In this document: in pieces, positions 8,817-15,847 of the stretch
Layout: the number at the start of each line of letters is the position of its first letter
Position numbering within the stretch: the stretch's first letter is position 1
Made by a program: the position numbers and the translations under genes
The notes under the pieces: generated by a model
The model's database searches: none
What the model saw: the letters and a program-made list of their open reading frames with translations, nothing else
Told to the model about the DNA's origin: nothing
Origin: an uncultured Pseudomonas sp.
Lineage (GTDB): Bacteria > Pseudomonadota > Gammaproteobacteria > Pseudomonadales > Pseudomonadaceae
Assembly: GCF_946886105.1 (NCBI RefSeq)
Contig: NZ_CAMPHV010000047.1
Location: 1 to 43,619 of the forward strand
Reading direction: 5' to 3'
DNA length: 43,619 nt

Positions 8817-10740
8817 TTTCCCGACCCTCTTGTTGCAGTCCGATAATTTCGAATACCCGAATAGGTGCCTCGCGACCCTTTACCCGGATCACTTCGCTAC
8901 GCCCACAGCGCACCGTCGCGCCCGTTGCGGCGATGCACTCGGCGCTGGCCAGGATCGAGCAGCCCAACTCCTTGGTCATGCTTTCCAGCCGCGAAGCCAG
9001 ATTCACCGTGTCGCCAATGGCGGTGAACTCCATGCGTACCGGCGAGCCTATGTTGCCCAATACCGCCTCGCCGCTATGCAGACCAATGCCGACGGCGAAG
9101 GGCGGTAAATCATGGGCGGGAAAGCGCTGCCGCATCCAACCGGCGAATTCCTGTGCCACCTTCTGCAAGGCTAGCGCAGCGCGGGCCGCGCGCAGGGCGT
9201 GATCAGGCACTGGCAGCGGCGAGCCGAATTCGACCATCACCGCATCGCCGATAAATTTGTCGATGCTGCCGCCTTCGGCCAGCAAGGGCTCGCAGGCGCG
9301 GGCGAAGTAGGCGTTGAGCATTTCCACCACCTCCTTGGCGCTCAGGCGTTCGCTGATGCTGGTGAAGTTACGAATATCGGAAAACAGCACTGTGACCTGC
9401 TGCGTCTGCCCGCCCAGCTCCGGGCGTTCACCGGACTTGAGCAGCGCCTCGACCACCTGATTGGAGACATACCGACCGAACATCTGCCGCAGGCGACTGC
9501 GCTCGCGTTCCTCGCCCGTCAGGCGCAGCCCCAGCACACCAAGCAAGCACAATGAGAGCGTCAACCCCGCGCCGCCCAGGGGCAGCAGCCAGCCGTGGCG
9601 AAAAAACAGCTGGCCGAGCAACAGCAGCGCCACCACCGCGAGCAACCAGCCCGCCAGCGCCGCCCATACCGGCAGGCGCACAAAGCCACAAACCGCCAGG
9701 CCGCCCAGCAGCACCAGGGCGAGTGCCCGCCAAAACGGCGTTGGAGTTTGCAGCTGGGCGCCGCTTAGCAGCGCTTGCAGCACATTGGCGTGAATCTCCA
9801 CGCCACTCATCAGCAGGCTGCGGCCACCGATGAATCCACTGCTGAAGGGGGTGAAATGGGCATCGTTCAAGCCCGCGGCGGTGGCGCCCAGCAGCACCAG
9901 CTTGCCGCGTAGCGCTTGCACCTGCGGATTGTCCAAGGCGTCCTCGGCCAGCAGCTGTTTCAAGGGAACGGGCGGGAAAGAGCCAGGTGGGCCGAGGTAG
10001 GGGATGACCTCGGCAGGCTGATCGCGTTGCAGTTCGCGGCCGCCCAAGCGCCAGCTGCTAGCCCGTACATCCTGGCCTGTGGCGCGTACCGCGAGTAACG
10101 CAGGCAGGCTCAACTGCGGCAGTTCGTCCTGCAGTTGCGCGCGCGCCGCAGCGGCAACGGGCGCGATGCGGTAACGCCGCACCAGGCCATCGCCCTCAGC
10201 CAGCAAATCGGCCAGGCCGACATGGGGCAGTAGTTCGTAGTCGGGCAGTGCCAGCAGGTAATCGGGGCTCGGCAGCAGATAGTCGCTGACCTGTGCGCCA
10301 CTGTTGGAACGGCTGGCCACCAGCAGCAACTGGCCGCTGCTCAATTGCTCACGAAACGCCCGATCATAGTCACGTGTGCTCTGTTGCTGGGCGCCACCGA
10401 GTTTGCTCAGCCAGCGCTCGGGGCTGATGCTGTAAAGCATATCCAGGCCGACGAACGGCACCCCGACCTGACGCAGGCGTTCGATCGCCACCGCCAGGCG
10501 GTCGGTCCAGAACAGCATGGGATCATCCGGATAGAGTGCCAGGCTCTCCTCATCGATCGCCACTATGGCCACCTGCAGAGGTTCGTCGCGCCGCCCCTGC
10601 CACTGGAAATGCAAATCCTGCAGGCGGCGCTCGCCCCACTGCAGAAAGCCGCCGCGGCCAAGGCCTTCGGCCAAGCCGGCACTGAGCAGCACCAGCACCA
10701 GTAGTTTGAGCGGCAGACGCCACGTCCGCTTTATCACCAT
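8809..10740 (-). CDS. CHASE2-domain class III adenylate cyclase
   Basis: Membrane cyclase making cAMP from ATP, 643 residues from the ATG at 10740, chosen because GGAGG lies 6 bases upstream; a longer frame to 10830 lacks this. Order: one N-terminal membrane helix (10-26), a large periplasmic CHASE2 sensor (about 35-330), three membrane helices (about 338-407) and a cytoplasmic cyclase domain (about 440-620). Metal-binding Asp455 (LFSDIRNFT) and Asp499 (IGDAVM), the transition-state residues Asn580 and Arg584 (DTVNLASRLE) and Lys495 are present. The second purine-selecting residue aligns with Thr573, a Lys/Thr pair as in soluble adenylate cyclase and other class IIIb enzymes, so ATP is the expected substrate. 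First gene of the five-gene operon ending with the caspase. The sensed signal is unknown. Confidence 0.92.
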   Translation of the reverse strand: MVIKRTWRLPLKLLVLVLLSAGLAEGLGRGGFLQWGERRLQDLHFQWQGRRDEPLQVAIVAIDEESLALYPDDPMLFWTDRLAVAIERLRQVGVPFVGLDMLYSISPERWLSKLGGAQQQSTRDYDRAFREQLSSGQLLLVASRSNSGAQVSDYLLPSPDYLLALPDYELLPHVGLADLLAEGDGLVRRYRIAPVAAAARAQLQDELPQLSLPALLAVRATGQDVRASSWRLGGRELQRDQPAEVIPYLGPPGSFPPVPLKQLLAEDALDNPQVQALRGKLVLLGATAAGLNDAHFTPFSSGFIGGRSLLMSGVEIHANVLQALLSGAQLQTPTPFWRALALVLLGGLAVCGFVRLPVWAALAGWLLAVVALLLLGQLFFRHGWLLPLGGAGLTLSLCLLGVLGLRLTGEERERSRLRQMFGRYVSNQVVEALLKSGERPELGGQTQQVTVLFSDIRNFTSISERLSAKEVVEMLNAYFARACEPLLAEGGSIDKFIGDAVMVEFGSPLPVPDHALRAARAALALQKVAQEFAGWMRQRFPAHDLPPFAVGIGLHSGEAVLGNIGSPVRMEFTAIGDTVNLASRLESMTKELGCSILASAECIAATGATVRCGRSEVIRVKGREAPIRVFEIIGLQQEGREND

Positions 10741-11127
10741 CGACAGCCTCCGCGCGCTTGCATCGCCAGCAGGAGCAGGCAACTCCGAACCACTCAAGCA
10801 TTTCGCCATGGGTGAGCCGGCCATCAACAAGCATAGGCATCCCCATAAACCCTGCGTGGCAAGATTTCCGGTTGCTATGGCTGTTGGTGGTGGCAGGTAG
10901 GCGGGTGAAGGAGGGTACAGGGGTTGGCGCCGTCCGGATGACTAGGCGGTCTTAAGTCGGGGGCTCGATCGTGCTCTATGGAGTCGCCAGCCCTATAGCC
11001 GCAGTCATGGCTGTCGTGCTGGCGATATTTCAATGCGCGCGGTCAGGTGGATATCGCCCTGGTTGGTGCGGCATAGCGATTGAAGACTGCCCGCCGGCTA
11101 TCGGTAGGCAGGTCGCTGCGTAGTGGA
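10741..11127. other. Leader/intergenic region upstream of the cyclase operon
   Basis: This 387-base stretch contains the GGAGG Shine-Dalgarno of the cyclase (10747-10751) and presumably its promoter. I could not identify a convincing -35/-10 pair, sigma-54 motif or CRP site in it, nor a clear terminator after the small gene that ends at 11128. Read-through from that gene into the cyclase operon is therefore possible. Confidence 0.4.
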
Positions 11128-11307
11128 TCAGGCCGCCAGGCCTTCGCAGATCAACATGCCATACGAGACCAATAAGACTCTGTGGCCGTTTTGCAATTTC
11201 AGCGGGCTGCGGGAGGTGATCACCCAGCCCTTACCGAGCAGTTTGTCGATGTGCGCACGAAGTTCGGGGAGTTTGCGGTGCTCTTCGAGTTTGCGTTGTT
11301 CGTCCAT
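11128..11307 (-). CDS. Small conserved-looking hypothetical protein (59 residues)
   Basis: A short frame from ATG 11307 to the TGA at 11128-11130 encodes 59 residues: a charged N-terminal helix (MDEQRKLEEHRKLPELRAHI) followed by a compact hydrophobic segment containing GKGWVITS and VLLVSYGMLICEGLAA. The composition (Leu, Lys, Arg and Glu rich, no Pro/Arg-dominated runs) is that of a real protein, unlike the overlapping frame on the other strand. AAGGGA lies 8 bases before the ATG. No signal peptide is evident. I do not recognise the family. It stands alone between the nitroreductase and the cyclase operon, in the same direction as both, with a CRP/Vfr-like operator 62-77 bases upstream. Confidence 0.65.
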   Translation of the reverse strand: MDEQRKLEEHRKLPELRAHIDKLLGKGWVITSRSPLKLQNGHRVLLVSYGMLICEGLAA

Positions 11308-11368
11308 GATCGAGTCCCTTCTACTGCCTATTAATGAGGGGGGAGGAGTACGTCATAGACGACTCATC

Positions 11369-11384
11369 CGTGAGCTATGTCACA
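11369..11384. promoter_or_regulatory. CRP/Vfr-like operator
   Basis: CGTGAGCTATGTCACA matches the CRP/Vfr consensus TGTGA-N6-TCACA at 9 of 10 defined positions, with correct spacing. It is 62 bases upstream of the 59-residue gene and about 630 bases upstream of the adenylate cyclase start. A match this good is unlikely by chance in a short gap, but binding is not proven. No confident -10 could be assigned relative to it. Confidence 0.55.
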
Positions 11385-11595
11385 CAGAATAGTGGCATTT
11401 TGCCCTGGTGAAAAAGTAGCGATACGCCATGGTGCTGTAGGCGATATGCGTTAAATGCCTATGGCGTTTGGCTTACATGCGTCGCCCCAGGCGCTAAACC
11501 TATCCGTGGCGGCGCGGGGGATCGGATCGAGGAAGGAGGCGGCACAGTCGCTCAGCGATGGCGCTTTTGTAGATGCCGCCTTGTTCTGCAGTCTT

Positions 11596-11650
11596 GTAGC
11601 CTGGATAAGCGCAGCGCAATCCGGGATGGCAAAGTCCGGGATTGCGCTGC
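11596..11650. repeat. GTAG-headed palindrome (GCAGCGCAATCCGGGA class)
   Basis: A GTAGCCTGGATAAGC head leads into GCAGCGCAATCCGGGA (11611-11626), repeated inverted as TCCGGGATTGCGCTGC (11635-11650) around an 8-base loop. It is a perfect 16-base stem downstream of the nitroreductase stop codon, so it may also serve as its 3' end. The remaining sequence between 11385 and 11678 shows no gene I can support. Confidence 0.8.
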
Positions 11651-11678
11651 TATTAAGGTAAGGTCGCAACAACGGCTT

Positions 11679-12281
11679 TTAGAACCTGTTGCGAATCACC
11701 ACCTCGTCGAACGGCAGCTTGCCAATACGTGGCTTGGGCTCGACGGTCTTTTTGCCGACCGCGACCATCAGTGCGATCACGTGGTTGTCCGGCAGGTTGA
11801 TCAGCTTGGCCACGGCGTCGAAATCGAAGCCATCCATCGGGCAGGAATCCAGGCCCTTGCCGCGTGCGGCGAGCATCAGGGTTTGCGCCATCAGCCCGCA
11901 GCTGCGCATGGTTTCGTCGCGCTGCACTTGCGGCTTGTCGCGGTAGTAGGCATCGATGGCGCCGGCCATGTAAGCCTGCACTTCCTCGGGGGCGCCCTGC
12001 CAGACGCGGCCGACGTCCGCTTGCCAGCTATCGAGCTTGGCGCACACCACCACCAGCATCGAGGCATCGGTCACCTGCGCCTGGCCCCATGCCACCTCGC
12101 GGATCTGCTGACGCAGCGCCGGGTCGCTGACTTCGACGAAGCGCACATGCTGCAGGTTGAACGCCGAAGGCGCGAGCAACGCCAGTTGCAACAGCTCGTC
12201 CTTGGTTTCCTGGCTGAGGTTGAAGCTCGGGTCGTAACCTTTGACGGCGCGGCGGCTGCGGATGGCTTCTTCGATATGCAT
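11679..12281 (-). CDS. Nitroreductase-family NAD(P)H oxidoreductase
   Basis: FMN-dependent nitroreductase-fold protein of 200 residues, a typical single-domain length. The N-terminal IRSRRAVKGYDPSF and LLALLAPSAFNLQHVRFVEV are the usual FMN-phosphate-binding and active-site segments; RGKGLDSCPMDGFD and NHVIALMVAVGKK are the conserved C-terminal FMN-contacting segments. Such enzymes reduce nitro compounds, quinones or similar acceptors; it most resembles the YdgI/YfkO-like group by length and motif. It is monocistronic: a perfect palindrome (11611-11650) follows it, and the divergent gene is the methyltransferase at 12462. A symmetrical CGATAG-AAA-CTATCG site lies 76-90 bases before the start and is the best candidate operator. 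Confidence 0.9.
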   Translation of the reverse strand: MHIEEAIRSRRAVKGYDPSFNLSQETKDELLQLALLAPSAFNLQHVRFVEVSDPALRQQIREVAWGQAQVTDASMLVVVCAKLDSWQADVGRVWQGAPEEVQAYMAGAIDAYYRDKPQVQRDETMRSCGLMAQTLMLAARGKGLDSCPMDGFDFDAVAKLINLPDNHVIALMVAVGKKTVEPKPRIGKLPFDEVVIRNRF

Positions 12282-12356
12282 GACGGTTCCTTATGCAGTG
12301 ATTGATGGTGCGGGCCATGCTAGGGGCTCGGCGCAATCAGTTCCATGTGCGATTTC

Positions 12357-12371
12357 CGATAGAAACTATCG
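12357..12371. promoter_or_regulatory. Perfect 6-3-6 palindrome in the nitroreductase/methyltransferase divergent promoter
   Basis: CGATAGAAACTATCG is a perfect dyad with a 3-base spacer in the 180-base gap between two divergent genes. Such ATAG/CTAT dyads resemble binding sites of LysR-family or other redox-responsive regulators, but no regulator gene is adjacent. Closer to the nitroreductase (76 bases) than to the methyltransferase (91 bases). Confidence 0.4.
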
Positions 12372-12461
12372 AAGCAAGCGATCCGGCGATCCGGCGATTG
12401 GCGCCTTGCCGCGCCAATCGACTTAAAATGCCGTCCAACCCGTTCATCACCTAAGACCCTT

Positions 12462-13406
12462 ATGACTCCGAGCGATATCGCCACCCTGCAACAGCATCTG
12501 CTCGACGCCCTGAGCCCCGCCCCCGAAGAAACCCGCCGCCTGTTTCACGGCCGCGGTCGCTGCTGGCCGGGGCTGGAGCAGATCACCGTCGATTGGCTGC
12601 AAGGCGTGCTGTTGGTGGCGCTGTTCCGCCAGCCGGAGCCGGCCGAATTGGATGAGCTGAAGTCTATGCTGCTGGCCCTGTGCCAATCCCCGGCCTGGCA
12701 GCGGAGCCAGGCCCACGGCCTGTTGTTGCAACACCGCTACCTGCCGGACAGCCCCGGCGAATGGCTGCTCGGCGAGCCCATGGAGCAATGGCTGATCAGC
12801 GAGCACGGTCTGCGTTTCAAGCTGGACCTGGGCAAGAACCAGAACACCGGTCTGTTTTTGGATATGCGCTATGGCCGGCAGTGGGTGCAGGCCAATGCCG
12901 AAGGCAAGCGCGTGCTCAACCTGTTCGCCTACACCTGCGGCTTCTCGCTGGCGGCCATCGCCGGGGGCGCCGCCCAGGTGGTCAATCTGGACATGGCCAA
13001 AGCCGCGCTGAGCCGCGGCCGCGACAATCACCGCCTCAGCGGGCACGACCTGAGCCGGGTGGTCTTTCTCGGGCATGAGCTGTTCAAGTCCTGGAGCAAG
13101 GTGCGCAAGTACGGGCCCTATGACCTGATCGTCATCGACCCGCCATCTTTCCAAAAGGGCAGCTTCGTGCTGACCCGGGACTACCAGAAAATCCTTCGGC
13201 GCCTGCCCGAGTTGTTGACCGAGCGGGGCCAAGTGCTGGCCTGTGTCAACGACCCGCAGATCGGCAGCGACTTTCTTATCGAGGGCGTCGCCGAGCAGGC
13301 CCCGGATCTGCGCTTCGTACAGCGTCTGGACAACCCGCCGGAGTTCGCCGATATCGACCCGCAAAGCGGCCTGAAGGCCCTGGTGTTCGCACGAATACCG
13401 GCTTAA
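12462..13406 (+). CDS. Class I SAM-dependent methyltransferase (RlmI/RlmK-like)
   Basis: Rossmann-fold methyltransferase of 314 residues. The SAM-binding motif I is RVLNLFAYTCGFSLAAIAGG (about 150-169), followed by VVNLDMAKAAL and the catalytic-loop motif VIDPPSFQKGSFVLTRDY (about 224-241), the NPPF/DPPxF type seen in RlmI, RlmK and other RNA methyltransferases. The lack of the N-terminal PUA domain of RlmI and the THUMP domain of RlmL distinguishes it from these. The N-terminal 110 residues contain an HGRGRCWPGLEQITVDW segment typical of this Pseudomonas group. The likely substrate is rRNA or another RNA base (inference). It is a single gene divergent from the nitroreductase. Confidence 0.85.
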   Translation: MTPSDIATLQQHLLDALSPAPEETRRLFHGRGRCWPGLEQITVDWLQGVLLVALFRQPEPAELDELKSMLLALCQSPAWQRSQAHGLLLQHRYLPDSPGEWLLGEPMEQWLISEHGLRFKLDLGKNQNTGLFLDMRYGRQWVQANAEGKRVLNLFAYTCGFSLAAIAGGAAQVVNLDMAKAALSRGRDNHRLSGHDLSRVVFLGHELFKSWSKVRKYGPYDLIVIDPPSFQKGSFVLTRDYQKILRRLPELLTERGQVLACVNDPQIGSDFLIEGVAEQAPDLRFVQRLDNPPEFADIDPQSGLKALVFARIPA

Positions 13407-13767
13407 TACCGGCTTAGTCGTGCAGGCGCTCGTCCTGTTCGGGCGGGCGCCGATCCCCCTCCCTCGTGTGCCCGAAAAATATCCGCGGGCGACTCGATAT
13501 CTCTCCTTGCCAAGTGCTGGGGGCTCTTCTAGCGTCAAGTTACCGCAGGGAGCACCCGCCGGCAGGAGCCACAGCCACTGACCGCTTCGACTCCGCATCG
13601 CTCGTTCCGCCCGCTCCGCCAGCCAATGGCGGAACGTCGTGCCCACCTGTCTTTTATCGGCGCCCGCGCCGCCAACGACCACGCCCTGGAGGAGCCACCA
13701 CGCAGCTGAAATCCGTTAACACCGCTTTACCGATCGGATGCTTCGTTTACCTATGGAGATAACAATA
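13407..13767. other. Intergenic region before the lectin-tailed protein
   Basis: About 360 bases without a gene. It holds a short inverted repeat TTCCGC...GCGGAA (13605-13634) and, at its end, the Shine-Dalgarno GGAG (13755-13758) used by the following gene. Frames open across it are Arg/Pro/Ala-rich and look like GC artefacts. I see no promoter I can assign with confidence. Confidence 0.4.
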
Positions 13768-15171
13768 ATGACCCGCACGCATAACCCAAGCCTGATCAGA
13801 TTCATATTTCTATCGCTATTGCTGCTATTCGCCTCGCTCGGCGCCAAGAGCGTCATGGCCGCCACGCCTGTTTGTGAGGCCAGCTCGAGCTGGATCACCA
13901 GCCCCAACCCGCCAAGCGAAATCCCCAACGGCAGCAATGCGCAGTTCTGCGACTTCTACCAATTCAGCTGGCAATGGTTCTTCGACCTAGTGAGCCCGTC
14001 GAAGAGTGACGCCAGCCTGCGCAACTTCGAAGTCGCGGCCAACTACCCGATCCTGCAACTCGAGGGCGATTCCTGCGGCGCCAATGCCCCGCTGAAAGCC
14101 GTGTTCGTGCGCGTCGAGAAGCCCCAGGACGCCAACACGCCTTTCATCATTCCCGAGCGCATCGGCCAGGCCGGCGGCGAAGACACCATCTACGATCAGA
14201 ACGGCAGCGTGGTGTTCTACGACGTGCGTTTCAGCCGCAACCTCTGCAACGTCGGGCAGATCCAGTCGGCGCCCCAGTTCCCCGCCGGTACCACCGAGCT
14301 GAAGACCGCCTGGCGCGTCATCACCGACGCGGAAAAGGCCAGCTACTTCTGGATGGAAGCGGATATCGACAACGTGCCCGGTACCGAACTGCTCGGCATG
14401 GTCGGTTTCCACATGGTCATCGCCACCGCCCTGCATCCGGAATTCATCTGGGCCACCTTCGAGCACCGTAGCAACGTCCCGGAATGCTCCGATCCCGGCA
14501 CCGCTCCGGCTTCCGGCTGGTCGTTCGCCAGCGCCGCTTGCGTCGAGCAACTGCCGACCATCACCGGCGCTTGCAGCTTCAATGCCGCCACACCCGCCAC
14601 CAGCATCACCGGCCCGGCCTCGGAAATCTGCCGTGTCTATCACGACGGTACCGACCCGAGCGATCACGAAGGCGCTGACAACATCGCCATCATCGATTCC
14701 ATGAACGCGCAGATTCAGGGCTTCCTCACCGCCCTGGGCAGCGATAGCCCGATGTCGGTCTGGCAGAACTACATGATGGTCGGCGCACTCTGGGAAAACG
14801 ATGTCACCCAGCCGTCTTCCATCGTCTCCAACCAGCGTGGTTCGATGCGCCTGGCCAACTCGGTGATGGAAACCACTCACCAGAACGTAAACCTGACCTC
14901 GTCGTTCGTCTCCAACTGCTTCGGCTGCCATAACTTCGACGGTTCGAAAACCAGCAATACCCTGCCGTCGTCGGGCCTGAGCCACATTTTCGACGACATC
15001 ATGGAAGGCCAGTGCGCCACGCCCACCGACGTGCAAGCCGGGCCGATCTGGAACAACAGCGACGCGGAGCAGAAATGCCCGCAAACCTGCAAAACCAAAG
15101 GCGGCTGGAACGGCAACTGGACCACCACCGAGCCGGGCACCATGTCCGTGTGCGGTTGTTGCGGCGGTTAA
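13768..15171 (+). CDS. Exported CxxCH protein with C-terminal MVL (mannan-binding lectin) module
   Basis: Secreted protein of 467 residues. The start at 13768 is 9 bases after GGAG; a longer frame to 13738 only adds residues before the signal peptide (hydrophobic 13-27, cleavage near VMAA). The body (about 30-370) is rich in Asp, Asn, Ser and Cys and contains EIPNGSNAQFCDFYQFSWQW. A single haem-c-type motif CFGCH occupies 384-388. The last 45 residues (WNNSDAEQKCP, GGWNGNWTT, MSVCGC) match the pattern of the Microcystis viridis lectin module, known to bind high-mannose glycans and found in short Pseudomonas mannan-binding proteins. The combined architecture suggests a surface or extracellular protein, perhaps haem-binding. 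A strong terminator follows. Function is otherwise unknown. Confidence 0.8.
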   Translation: MTRTHNPSLIRFIFLSLLLLFASLGAKSVMAATPVCEASSSWITSPNPPSEIPNGSNAQFCDFYQFSWQWFFDLVSPSKSDASLRNFEVAANYPILQLEGDSCGANAPLKAVFVRVEKPQDANTPFIIPERIGQAGGEDTIYDQNGSVVFYDVRFSRNLCNVGQIQSAPQFPAGTTELKTAWRVITDAEKASYFWMEADIDNVPGTELLGMVGFHMVIATALHPEFIWATFEHRSNVPECSDPGTAPASGWSFASAACVEQLPTITGACSFNAATPATSITGPASEICRVYHDGTDPSDHEGADNIAIIDSMNAQIQGFLTALGSDSPMSVWQNYMMVGALWENDVTQPSSIVSNQRGSMRLANSVMETTHQNVNLTSSFVSNCFGCHNFDGSKTSNTLPSSGLSHIFDDIMEGQCATPTDVQAGPIWNNSDAEQKCPQTCKTKGGWNGNWTTTEPGTMSVCGCCGG

Positions 15172-15193
15172 CCTCAGCTTGATTGGCGCGTCA

Positions 15194-15233
15194 CTCGGGC
15201 CGGCGCAAATGCCGGTCCGAGCGACCGATTTTC
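15194..15233 (+). terminator. Rho-independent terminator of the lectin-tailed gene
   Basis: An 11-base stem CTCGGGCCGGC (15194-15204) pairs with GCCGGTCCGAG (15211-15221), allowing one G-T pair, around a 6-base loop, followed by a T-rich run (GATTTTCC). It begins 22 bases after the stop codon. Confidence 0.75.
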
Positions 15234-15379
15234 CTTGTAGAGCGAGAGCAACCCGCCACAGACCAGAGCACGGGAATCTTTAACGGACACCCGGCTGCGA
15301 ACCATTCGCGTCGATGGTTATCCAATCCGGTTAGCTGTACCCCTCCTCAAATTATGCAGTTTGATAAGGATGGCCGGTT

Positions 15380-15649
15380 ATGACCGCTAAAGAACAGCAG
15401 CTCACCGAGCTTCTCGCGTTGTCCTCGCGCAGCATCACGCACCTGACCGCTGCGATCACCTCCATGTCGTTCGATCTATTGCGCAGCACCGAGCCGAGCA
15501 CGCGGGCGGCGGGTTCGCGGATGATCGCCAGAATGGAGGCGGTGAGTAAGGAGCTCGACCGGCAGTGGAAACTGATCGGCGATCTGACAGAGGAGCCACC
15601 AGCGCGAACCGCGGTGATAGAAGAGGTTCAGCTGCGCTCGGTGACCTAG
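15380..15649 (+). CDS. Small hypothetical helical protein
   Basis: Frame of 89 residues starting MTAKEQQLTELLALSSRSIT, with AAGGA 9 bases before the ATG. The whole protein is predicted helical, with heptad-like spacing of hydrophobic residues (LTELLALSSRSITHLTAAIT, then MEAVSKELDRQWKLIGDL), consistent with a small coiled-coil or helical hairpin. No signal peptide, membrane segment or cysteine is present. I do not recognise a family. Balanced composition and a good ribosome site favour a real gene; it stands alone between a terminator and a palindromic repeat. Confidence 0.6.
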   Translation: MTAKEQQLTELLALSSRSITHLTAAITSMSFDLLRSTEPSTRAAGSRMIARMEAVSKELDRQWKLIGDLTEEPPARTAVIEEVQLRSVT

Positions 15650-15682
15650 CCGACAGGTCCTGCACTGGATTGGCGATTCCTT

Positions 15683-15774
15683 GTAGGGTGGGTGCAACCC
15701 GCCACAGGGCACAGCATGTTGGTCAATCCGGGATGTGGCATAGATGGACATCTGGCGGGTCGCACCCGCCCTAC
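15683..15774. repeat. GTAG-headed inverted repeat (GTAGGGTGGGTGCAACCCGCC class)
   Basis: GTAGGGTGGGTGCAACCCGC at the left is mirrored by a right arm ending GGCGGGTCGCACCCGCCCTAC. Each arm is itself a hairpin, so the element is a pair of facing REP units. It separates the 89-residue gene from the erythromycin-esterase-family gene; the latter's stop is 74 bases away, so it could close both transcripts. A truncated relative (GTAGAGCGAGAGCAACCCGCC) lies at 15237-15257. Confidence 0.8.
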
Positions 15775-15847
15775 CTGTGTTTGTTTCCCCCTGCTGGGCT
15801 TCGCTGCGCTCAGCGCCAACCTACGCCATTCATCATGTCTTGCCTCG

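Noticed and set aside
11123..11392. An 89-codon plus-strand frame across the small gene
   Set aside because: The minus-strand frame has a ribosome site and protein-like composition; the plus frame is Ser/Arg rich and reads through the operator.
11451..11672. A 73-codon minus-strand frame
   Set aside because: It runs through the palindromic repeat at 11596-11650, with no ribosome site.
13987..15084. A 365-codon frame opposite the lectin-tailed gene
   Set aside because: The plus-strand frame has a signal peptide, CxxCH and lectin motif; the antisense frame has none.
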